A stretch of DNA of 64,000 nucleotides from Ampelocalamus luodianensis (lineage: Eukaryota > Streptophyta > Magnoliopsida > Poales > Poaceae): positions 1 through 64,000 of the forward strand of contig JAYEVH010000229.1 of the NCBI GenBank assembly GCA_036346255.1, written 5' to 3'. Both the position numbers and the translations under genes were made by a program. The notes beneath the pieces were generated by a model. It saw only the letters and a list, made by a program, of their open reading frames with translations, was not told the DNA's origin and searched no databases. Shown piece after piece: positions 54,950-64,000 of the stretch (positions are counted from its first letter, which is position 1; each line of letters opens with the position of its first letter).

Positions 54950-55583
54950 TGACGAGGATTAAAACCTCTATATATTATCTTTAATATATAAAAGACCATA
55001 CGTCTTCATGGTCGTAACCTTTGAGGTGCACGACTCACCGGTCGAGATTCCAGAGGTTACATAATGGGTACCCCGCTCGGACGAAGGCCCAAGCCAAGCT
55101 CCGACCGAGAACCGCCGAGAAGGTAAGAACTCGATTCCAAGGTATATTCTCACCAGATGATGAATGGAACACGTGCATATTCCATACGACGTATCTTATC
55201 CAAAACACACCTGAACAACCTCCGTAAGCGGTTATATGTTTCATATAATCGCCAAACGGTTGATTTCAGTATCAACCGTCACTTGACTCCACTGCACGCA
55301 ACGCCGCATCGTGCCTTCTCCGAGTAATCGCCACCTCTTCGAGGGCTATTTAAAGATGGAACTCGCGGATCAAGGGGAGGAAGAAAGGCAATGTAAGAAG
55401 GAAGACAAAAGCACAAGCCATAGATTCGTAATAGTTCGAGTTAGCAAGAGGGCAAGCGAGTCCTTAGGATATACCTTGTAAATTCCAGTTCATATTGATA
55501 AAAGAGCGTCCCATTATTCCTCGAGATTTCCATGTCATTTTCTCCTTTCTATTTTCGTAAGATCGACGTCTTGATCGCCGATA
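54950..55583 (+). repeat. 5' LTR of Tat element
   Basis: It starts TGACGAGGATTAAAACCTC, contains a CTATTTAAAG box (about 55347) and ends near CGTCTTGATCGCCGATA. It aligns with the minus-strand LTR at 37980-37296. The exact 3' end is uncertain by a few bases. Confidence 0.85.
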
Positions 55584-55602
55584 CCGGCGCCGTCCGTGGG
55601 GA
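55584..55602 (+). other. Primer binding site of Tat element
   Basis: CCGGCGCCGTCCGTGGGGA matches the TGGCGCCGTC-type site used by grass Tat elements, except for the first base. Confidence 0.7.
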
Positions 55603-55679
55603 ACGCAGCGTGGAATCTCGTAAGATTTTTCTCGCTCATCAAATCTTTGTCCATTCCTCGCCTGTGATCGCCGATGCGG

Positions 55680-57900
55680 TTATGGCGGAAGTTGGGATGA
55701 AGAAAATTGGTTCGACTTGAGGACTATGCCGACTCGACATGGATGCATGTATGCGCGTCATGGAGGAAAAACAATCCTTCATCATCCTCTCACGGCTCGC
55801 CCAGGCGTAAATCGCGAAGACAACCGGATGGATGAAGACACACCGCTACGATCGGTGGTGGTCTCAGAGGAAGTGTTTCCACCAGTTCGAACACCCCAAA
55901 TCTCAGCAAGTCGCCCTTTGGACCGCAAGAAAGGTGACGAAAATTCAACACCGCAACCCAAGTTCAACATACCTTTGATGCGATCATGGTTGATAGGTAC
56001 TCACCACCGCTTCTAGTAATTCCGAAGCCAACCGACACTTAGTGACGGTGTCAATGAAACCTCCATTGGTCGTAAACCAAGTGGGGATGATAAAGCTCAA
56101 GATTCGATCGATTCGCGAATCAGCCGAGGTCCTTCCAAAACCTCGAGGTGCCGATCACCGATCGCTCTCCGTCGTGGAAGCTTCTCGCAAGCTCCGAGAG
56201 GCTCTCCGTTGATTACGATGGAAGCTCATCGAGGACCGCCGGAAGCACGAGGTCAATGCGATCGAGATACGGATCACAATGCCGCACGGTCCTCCACACA
56301 TTGCCTCGCCACCACGCCCTAATGGAGATGGTACGGGTGGTCAGCACCAAATACCGGAGGTGACAGAACTGGTAGATGTTCACCAGTTAATACGCTTGAT
56401 CCTTCCCAAACCAATGTGAGGGACCGGGCAAGATCCACCAGAAGGTCGGAGGATGTAAGCCATCAAACACCTTCTTCTGGCAGAAATCCCTCGAGACCTT
56501 TCAGAACTATACAAAACCCGCAAATGAGTCGTGATATTTTAAATACTTCGACCGCCTCGCAGACTCCGTGTTTTGCCCAACTCGCAGGTCAAGTATCGGA
56601 GATTATCCAACAGACAATGCAGCGCACTGAAGCTTATCGGGAACGAAGGCACCCGCAAAGTCAGACCATGACTTCATCACAGCATTCTTCCCAAAGCGTA
56701 AACCTACATGGTCGCGTTAGATCAATTGACACCGCGACCACCTCGACGATTCCGACCAACCACCATGAGGGGAGGAGATTATTTCAAGAATCTCGCCATC
56801 ACTTCGCCGAGACGAACCATCGCTTGACTCGTGATCTCCGCATCATCTCGAGCGTGCAAGCGGTCGGCGCTTACTAACGCCCACGACGGATCGAACATTG
56901 GAGCATCGACAATCTGTTCTAGAAATCGATCTCCAATCGACATAATCCAGCCGCTTTTCAAAGAAGGCGCCACGAAACTATCACAGTCGTCGAGCTTTCT
57001 CAAGCAGGCTCCAGTCAGACGTTGGCCAAATAGGTTCCGACCGGCCAATATGGATAAATTCAATGGGACCCAAAATCCCTTAAAATTTCTCCAGATATAC
57101 ACCACCGCTATCAGAGCTGCAGGTGGTGATAAAAATGTAATGGCGAATTATCTTCCTATAGTATTAGAAGGATCAGCCCGATCTTGGTTGCTTAACCTTC
57201 CGATCGGATCCGTGTATACTTGGGAGCAACTCGCGACCTTTTAATTGCAAATTTTCAGTGGTACGATGATCGCCCCGAAAGGAAGACGATCTCCATAGGA
57301 TACGGCAAAAATCAAACGAGACTCTCCGCAGATATTAAAAGATTTAGCCAAGTCCGTAACTCAATATCGAGGTCACGAATCTTCCGTTATCCAAGCCTTC
57401 AAAGCGGGATTAAGAAATCAAGGTTTACTGAGGATTTAGCTATACATCCTCCACGAACAACCATCGAGCTCTTCGACATGGTCGACAAGTACGCTACGCC
57501 GAGGAAGCGGTCGAGTGGAACGAGTCGTTGATCGAAGGATAAGATCCCCAACCTGGCTTAGATAGGCGGAAAAGAAACTAAAGAAGACTCTCAAGAAAAG
57601 AAACATGGCAGAGCCAACGACAAAGAGGTTCTGACTGTTCTTGAAAAATCTACAAAAGGAAGAAAAGATTATACTAGTCGTGGCAAGGCCAAAGCTCCGA
57701 CTAATGGTTACAAGAAAAATAAAAAATGGTGTCCTCTTCATCAGCAAGCAGGACACGATTTGCGCAATTGTCGCGCTTGACAAAAGAAGCTGGAAGATTA
57801 TTATGCAGGTAAAGGACCACTCCCGTCGATTCAAGAGCTCGGGGAAACAAGCTCCAAGAAGGACAAAGATGGTGACGAAGAGATGGAGTACCAAGAACCT
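55680..57900 (+). pseudogene. Tat gag, frameshifted
   Basis: The capsid block lies at 56831-57244: MDKFNGTQNPLKFLQIYTTA and VLEGSARSWLLNLP match the retrotransposon gag domain (PF03732). The following frame (57220-57531) continues the capsid helices. The N-terminal 400 codons are Arg/Ser/Gln-rich and broken. A zinc-binding-like motif KWCPLHQQAGHDLRNC (about 57723) has the CX2H...HX4C spacing seen in Tat gag rather than a standard knuckle. At least five phase changes are required. Confidence 0.82.
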
Positions 57901-58260
57901 CAGCACACCGTTGATGTGATCTTCGGTGGGTCTTCTTCGTACGAGTCCAGACGTCACCTGAAAGCCATGGAGCGAGAAGTCAACCTTACCGAACCTTCGA
58001 TCGCCGTTAAACCTTCAAGGTGGTCGGAGACAATAATCTCCTTCAGCAAAGAAGACTACCCTATTCCTTCAACTCGACCAGGTAGGTTTCCAATTGTCGT
58101 TGAGCCTACTATTAATAACTGCAAGGTTAATCGGGTTTTGATAGATGGGGGTAGTTCTTTGAATATTCTATTTGCAAGTGCTTTAGAAGATATGCGATTC
58201 CCAAATCCAAGGTAAAACTAGTGAAATATGCCTTTCACGGCATAGTGTCCTGGTCTCATC
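57883..58260 (+). pseudogene. Tat aspartic protease region
   Basis: The frame 57883-58215 ends in VNRVLIDGGSSLNILFASAL, with IDGGS as the protease active site (Asp near residue 91 of this frame). Before it is VDVIFGGSSSYESRR, a conserved Tat linker. The C-terminal part is shifted after 58215. Confidence 0.85.
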
Positions 58261-58699
58261 GCTAAACCAATAGGGCACTTGTCCCTACTAGTTACGCTCG
58301 AAAACCCGACAACTTCCGAACGTAAAAGTTTCATTCGATGTGGTGAACTTCGAGATCGCATACAATGCAATTTCGCCGTCTGCTTTAGCAAAGTTCCCGA
58401 TAGCCACGCATTACGGTTATCGAGTTTGAAAATGCTGGGACCGAAAGGTGTAATCACGGTCCGAGGTGATCGAAGATAGCCTACGATGCGATCGGAAGTG
58501 TTTAGAGCTGGTCGATGAACTTCCGACCAGGGGAACTAACACCGTTAACATGCAGGTCAAAAGTTCAAGGCCGAAGATGACACCAAAACCTTCCACCAGC
58601 TTGAAAGAGGTACAACTCGATGGAAGCACTTCTCCGAGGGTGCCAAGATACCGGTCGACAGACTCGACCCTAAATAGGAAGAGTCGCCGCCTCCTTCCT

Positions 58700-59540
58700 C
58701 CGAGCTAATCAGGACGTATTCGCATGGCAGGCGTCCGACATGCCCGGAGTCCCCAGGGAGGTGATCGAGCATAGGCTAGCTCTACAACCTAACAAAAAAC
58801 CGGTCAAGGCTACGCTGCTTTCGCACCTGATCGAAAAGAAGCAATCCAGTCGGAGATCAACAAGCTTCTCAAAGCTGGGTTCATTCGTGAGGTCGACCAC
58901 CCAGAGTGGCTCGCCAATCCTATAATGGTTAGAAAAGTCAATGGGAAATGGCGAATGTGTATTGACTTTACAGATCTTAATAAAGTTTGTCCGAAGGATG
59001 ACTTTCCCCTTCCTCGCATTGATCAACTTGTAGACTCTACTCGGGTGTGAGTTGTTAAGTTTTTGGATGCTTATTCAGTGGTACCACCGCATCAATATGA
59101 GTAAACAAGATGAAGAGAAAACTTCCTTTATCACCCCATATGGTACTTATGTTATGTAAAATGTCATTTGGTCTCAAGAATGTTGGTGCAACATTCCAAA
59201 GGTTGATGCAAAAGACCTTTAGCCCTCGTGTGGGTCGGAATCTTGAAGCCTACGTTGATGATCCGTCGTTAAAAGCGCCAACGCTGGGATCATATTCTAG
59301 ACCGCAAGAGACTTTCAATAACTTAAGACGCCATAACCTTAAGTTAAATCCAGAGAAATGTGTGTTCGAGTTTCGTCGGAAAGCTTCTGGGTTCCTAGTT
59401 TCAGCTAGAGGCATTGAAGCAAATCCAACGAAAATCGCCGCCATCGATCGATGCGCGATCCAACCACAAAGAAGGAAGTCCGTGGTTAACCGTTGTATGG
59501 CGGTGTTAAGTCGTTTCATAGCACGGTTAGGCTAAAAGGA
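58700..59540 (+). pseudogene. Tat reverse transcriptase, frameshifted
   Basis: MPGVPREVIEHRLALQPNKK (58740) marks the N-terminus. In a second frame come VNGKWRMCIDFTDLNKVCPK (about 58937) and DDFPLPRIDQLVDSTR. A third (59110-59535) has MSFGLKNVGATFQRLM and AYVDD, the active site. Then LKLNPEKCVFE leads into the thumb. A stop and a phase change lie near 59048 and 59100. The domain length is normal. Confidence 0.9.
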
Positions 59541-60010
59541 CTACCTTTCTTTAAGCTTCTCCGAAACATGGGAGTTTCAATGGACTAAAGAAGCAAGCGC
59601 GCTTTGAAGAATTAAAACGGTATCTTACGAGTCCTCAATCTTAGTTTCTCCAAGATTGGGAGAAACATTATTAATTTACGTACGCAACGCCACAAACGGT
59701 TAGTGGTGTAACGGTCGTCAGAACGAGACAATGTTCAACGACCAATATATTACGTAAGTGAAGTCTTACATGGACCAAAAGAAAGGTATCTCGCAGTACA
59801 AAATTGCTCTATGGTCTCCTTATGGTTTCAAGAAAACTAAGGCATTATTTTCGTGCCCACAAAGTGGTCGTATTCACCGGATATCCCTTGGTCAAGTCTC
59901 GGGAAACAGGAGTCATCGTGACGAATATCAAAATGGGCGGTTGAGCTTGGGGCGTTCGATCTCCATTTTGTCCCACGAACAAGAATCAAGTCCCAGGCAA
60001 TAGCAGAATT
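59541..60010 (+). pseudogene. Tat first RNase H (gypsy type), degraded
   Basis: Sequence after the RT includes FEELKRYLTSP (about 59605), YVSEVLHGPKERY (about 59750) and, further on, ELGAFD (about 59945). These fit the RNase H region joined to RT in gypsy elements. Frames change at least four times. Confidence 0.65.
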
Positions 60011-60500
60011 CATTGCCGAATGGACAAACCCTGAACCCACCCAAGGGCCCGAGTACGAGCACCATGACGAGTGGACAATGTACTTCGATGGTTCCTTGAT
60101 GTTGCATGGCTCGGGGTCGGGTCGCTCTTGATTTCCCATCGTGAACAAATAAAGTACGTCATTCAGCTTTAACTTTCCGCTACTAATAATGTGGCGTAAT
60201 ATGAAGGTTTATCGCCGGACTTCTCGGCAGCTCGCTCGCCGGATTCGCAGATTGCTAGTGAAAGGCGATTCTCATCTAGTAGCGAATCAATTAGGGAAAG
60301 AGTATCAATGCTCTAGTACCAAGATGTCATCATATCTGGCGGAAGTACAGAAACTCGAAAAGCATTTCTTCGGTTTCCAGATCCAACACATTCCTAGAAG
60401 AAAACTTTCCGCGCACTGGGCTTGGCGGATGGCTTCCACACGGACATCCGTCCCGCCGGAGTTTTTCTCGAGAAACTGATTCACCCTGTAGTCGAGCCTT
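60011..60500 (+). pseudogene. Tat second (archaeal-type) RNase H, frameshifted
   Basis: DEWTMYFDGSLM at about 60067 is the first catalytic-Asp block, and RRLLVKGDSHLVANQLGKEY (about 60255) contains the block with the next conserved Asp. A third part, LEKHFFGFQIQHIPR (about 60355), follows. Tat-lineage elements are known to carry this extra RNase H. Confidence 0.75.
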
Positions 60501-60689
60501 CCGAGGACATAGATGTTAGCAAGGAGGTTGCACACCCGATTCTCGCGAACATGGATGCTCCATGTGTCGATGATGGTTGGCGCCATCACGACCACTGTGA
60601 GAGATTGGATGACATCGATCTACAATTATCTTCAGATGACCTAATTCCGAAGATGATGTAGAGGCTGATCGCATTGCACTAAAAGCCAA

Positions 60690-61765
60690 ATCATACACTC
60701 TCATTGAACGTACTTGTATAAGCGAGGATCTTACGGAGTGTTGATGAGATGCATATCTCACTCGGATGGCATTAAATTGCTAGCGAAATTCATGGAGGAG
60801 TCTGTGGAGCACATCATTCCTATAGAACTTTGGTTGGTAAAGCCTTTAGGCAAGGATACTATCGCCAATCGCCTTCATGATGCAAAAGAGCCGGTGACGG
60901 TGCATACAATGTCGGCTTCATAGTCGATAAGTACATCACCGCCTCAAGCTTTGCAAACAATTCCTCTTTCTTGGCCTTTTGCAACCTGGGACTGACATTC
61001 GGGACCTTTCCCAAGAGCACCGGGGCTTTGAGTTCTGCTCGTTATGATTGACACGCTCACTAAATGGATCAAGCCGAGCCGTTATAAAAACTACAATCAA
61101 GCCGCCAAGAGGTTCCTAACAAAAAGCGTGATTACACGGTTGGTGTACCAAATGATAATCACTAATAACGGTACGCTTTCAAGCAGAATTTCAAGAATTT
61201 CGAAGAACTAGGTATCAAGATACATTTCGCTTCTATTGCTCATCCACGAGCAATGGAGCAATGAGCGAGCCAATGGTATCATAATGCAAGGGATCAAACG
61301 ACGAGTATTCGATCGCTAATTCAGCGGTCGAGCTTGGGTTCAAGAACTTCCTCTCAGATTATGGGTCGTTCGCACCACGACTAGTCGTGCGACCGTGAAA
61401 CACCATTCTTTATGGTTTACGAGCCAAGCCATGCTTCCTCCGAGCTTAAAATTGGTTCGCTCGAACCGATTCCTTTTCCGAAAGTGATCGCAGTGAACGA
61501 TTTACATCAATTTTCTTGAAGAACGACGAAACCAAGTTTTGCTACGATCAGCGATCTACCAGCAAGCTATGCGTCGGTACTACAGTCGTAAGGTGCAACC
61601 TCGCAGCCTAACTATAGGTGATTTGGTTCTTAGAAAAATTCAGAACCAAGCAGGTCGCAACAAACTTTCACCTAAGTGGGAAGGTCCATACACTGTGGTC
61701 GGTTACCCGCCAGATCGCACGATTAGCTATGACCGATGGGCAAGTTTTGTCTAATTCTTGGAATA
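60690..61765 (+). pseudogene. Tat integrase, frameshifted, second Asp altered
   Basis: LYKRGSYGVLMRCIS (about 60714) is the zinc-binding N-terminal part. VMIDTLTKW (about 61041) carries the first catalytic Asp. MIITNNGT (about 61150) is the second block, where Asn replaces the expected Asp. ERANGI (about 61268) marks the third block. The C-terminus SLTIGDLVLRKIQ and KLSPKWEGPYTVV (61539-61754) is readable. Several stops and shifts intervene. Confidence 0.82.
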
Positions 61766-62640
61766 TTGATCAATTGCGTAAGTTCTATGTTTAATTTCAT
61801 GTATTTCATTTACATTCTTTTTTTTCAATAAAGATGTTTTTCCTTTAAAACGATAAGTATGGTTGTTTATGCTTATTATTTGTCGCATCTGGTCGTATGC
61901 CATTCCCTTCTTTGGTTGGTCTGAGAAGACTCTCATTCTCTCCGATATTCCTTCAAGAGGATTCCACTACTCATGGTTGCTGACTTGAATGTCACCGACC
62001 ACACTGGTTTTAGACGTGATCATTGCTTCAATGATACACACTCACGACGAGACATTCTTTTCTTAAAGAATCATACGAGTATAAAGAGCACCAACTCAGA
62101 CAATTTACTTGGTTTTCGTTTCTTTCTTGAATTTGAAGATTGTTATTTTATTTCAACATTCTGTTCTACTCAAGTTTGGCTATCGGTCGACACGTAAAAC
62201 CTCCCGTCGAAGTCTCTCCTCTCGACGTGGTCCCGCCCACCGGAAGGAGCTTCCTAGTGACGGCGCTTTTCCTATGATCCTCGCCACAATGGATTTGAGT
62301 ATGAGCACGCTTTCGCAAATATTTTACACATCTTTAGTTCTTAAGATTCTGCACGACCACTGATCCGAATATTTCCTAAACAACGTACTTTTCTCTTCAT
62401 TTCATTTCTTGCATACATTCTTAATGCATATCTTCTTATCAAGAAAATCCGTCTTTGTTATGTCTATCGACTACAAGTGGTATTTCATAGTACTTGATAA
62501 TGGACAAGATCTAGACTAGTCGAAATCGTCACCGGTTCCACCATATGATTTCCTAGTATTTCCTAGATCGCTGTCATAGACATTATCGCGATTCTTACCA
62601 TGGTCATCGTTATTACTCAATTTCTCGGTCATCGCTTTCT
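61766..62640 (+). other. Spacer between Tat pol and antisense ORF
   Basis: No supported frame was found. The sequence is T-rich with AATAAAG at about 61828, a possible polyadenylation context. From about 62560 it is similar to the region right of 41234 in reverse. Confidence 0.5.
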
Positions 62641-62769
62641 TTTAGTAACGTTCATCTACTAACATAAGCAATCGGGGCTAGGAGATATATGAGTATTTAA
62701 CAACATTGACAAAGCAGATCTTCTTTGATAAAAGGTAAGTTTTTCATTTTACATAGTCTAATGTTACAT

Positions 62770-64000
62770 CTACATATTAGGACCTCCGCATCGTCGCTAT
62801 GAGATGGAGATCCGACTTCCATTTCTCGCAACTTTTCTCCGAGAGGTTTTACTTCTAAAAGTTTTGTTGCTTCACTCGTGAGCAATCAAGTCCTCTTCCA
62901 CAGCCTTTAAGGTTAACAGAGGGATCGGAAGCCTTTAGTTTTGCTAAAGCAACACTAACTCCAGCATAATAGCTTCCTTCATTGTCTGGTATGGTTTTCC
63001 TCATAGTTTTGAAATGCACCTTTGAGATCTTCCAAAAGTTAACTAAAGTAGTCCATCTTTTCCACTGGATCTCCTAAAGAAGGCAAGCTTGATCCTCGAT
63101 CCCATATCGAAGATCATCTTGTTAAGAGCCTTGATCTCCTCATCAAGGCCAAATACAAAGCTTCCTTTGGCCACGCTCAAAATCGAGGGTCTTCCGCTGC
63201 TCAAGTGCTACGCTTTTTCTCGCACGAGTAGATAAACAAAATTAATGTACTCTTTACAATTGGAGTTATGGAATATCGGTTAGGTCTACGATCGTTACCT
63301 TTGATTTTCTTCTCACAAGAGTCGAAACCTCTTTTGCTTGGTCATCGCATGCTCGATCGACCGGTCTTTACTCCGATTTTCTTCCTCACTTTATTATTAG
63401 GGCTTCCTTGGCCTTGATCTCTTCTTTAATTTTCTAAATCTATCAAATATGATAGAAAGAGAAGGATAATCTATAAGGAGAATCAAGATAATAAACCTTA
63501 GGAGATCAAAAGAGAAATGTACTTACTTCTCGGACGGAGTGTTTTTGCTCCAAAGTTTTTATTCACTGGTCACCCTCCGATCACAAAGATAATTTTCACC
63601 AAATGCTACAAAAACAAAAATTCCTTTCTTTAGCAAGCTTTCAAAGAAACCGCAAAAGAAAGAGTTGTAAGGATGGTCGAGAACACTTACCCGAATTGCT
63701 ATAACATTATATTCGAAAAGATGGTATCCGACCAATCTTGGCTTGATGGTCCGATATCTTTCCTGTGCTTCATCAAGTTCTTACCCTCGATAAATCGGGA
63801 GAAAAGGGAATTTGTTAACTCGAGAAGTATTTCTGGAGGAGGTGGAACCGTTGAGGGTCTCGGGATGACTACCTCGAGAAGGAGTAAGGATTACTAGAGG
63901 ATCCTGAGCAGATGTCAAACCCGCCGGGGCTTCTTTGCTACTTCATCCTCGGTAGTTTTTGCTTTAGGAGTATCCCGGTCGAGCCTCCACGACCACCTCT
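62770..64000 (-). pseudogene. Antisense extra ORF of Tat element, C-terminal exons, cut by window edge
   Basis: The minus strand matches the plus-strand copy at 39960-41233. It has the stop context at 62770-62772, a coiled-coil exon with LLEVKPLGEKLREMEVGSPS (about 62800), an intron ending GTGCGAG near 63218, a conserved ATATTTGATAG acceptor near 63440 and a Pro/Gln-rich exon near 63900. Exon order and splice sites correspond, with more small indels than the other copy. Function is unknown. Confidence 0.72.

Larger units (their letters stand above)
54950..64000 (+). mobile_element. Tat-lineage gypsy element, 5' part to window end
   Basis: The order is LTR (54950-55583), PBS, gag, protease, RT, RNase H, second RNase H, integrase, spacer and antisense ORF on the minus strand. 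This is the layout of grass Tat elements. The 3' LTR lies beyond the window. It is inserted in the 124-bp repeats of the CACTA region. Many small frame breaks occur. It shares LTR and antisense ORF with 37296-41425 in opposite orientation. Confidence 0.9.

Overview
This window reads as repeat-packed, gene-poor plant nuclear DNA, most likely from a grass (Poaceae). No chloroplast, mitochondrial, bacterial or viral backbone is visible, and no rRNA or tRNA gene was recognised. Almost every recognisable coding stretch belongs to a transposable element: Ty3/gypsy chromovirus (Tekay/Del-like), Ty3/gypsy Tat lineage, Ty1/copia (Sirevirus-like), CACTA (En/Spm), RTE-type LINE and MITEs. The grass assignment is an inference from this mixture of families.

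Layout. 1-680 is an LTR fragment. 681-5036 is a decayed CACTA element with palindromic subterminal repeats and a transposase-like gene. 5037-6313 is another LTR piece. 6314-28891 is a minus-strand copia element, split by a complete minus-strand gypsy chromovirus at 11202-24845. That gypsy element has 4.3-kb LTRs, PBS, PPT, all pol domains and a perfect 5-bp target duplication (GTAAG). 28892-29752 holds nothing firm. 29753-36243 is a short-LTR (about 195 bp) non-autonomous retrotransposon that contains a partial gypsy element (30559-32235), minisatellite arrays and a further LTR fragment. 36297-36455 is a Tourist-like MITE whose right half is tandemly duplicated.

37296-41425 is the 3' end of a minus-strand Tat element with its LTR, PPT and an antisense extra ORF on the plus strand. 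That ORF can be resolved into eight exons with GT-AG introns. 41857-43570 holds a MITE-like unit, a (TC)n tract and a TTGTTGC-rich stretch. 44096-45572 is a copia solo LTR next to a gypsy LTR remnant. 45937-53200 is a diverged patchwork of local duplications, MITEs, a dead RTE LINE and a promoter-plus-leader block present three times. 53718-54949 is a CACTA end, a large imperfect inverted repeat and 124-bp tandem repeats. 54950-64000 is a plus-strand Tat element running off the window, with LTR, gag, protease, RT, two RNase H regions, integrase and the start of the same antisense ORF.

Most coding frames are broken by 1-3 base indels in CG-rich motifs, while AT-rich stretches of paired LTRs are nearly identical. 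This suggests read or consensus error as well as real decay, so the number of pseudogenes may be overstated. I found no convincing intact host gene. The most interesting structures are the multi-exon antisense ORF of the Tat elements, the MITE with a paralogous empty site, the fold-back at 54070-54657 and the thrice-repeated minus-strand promoter/leader.
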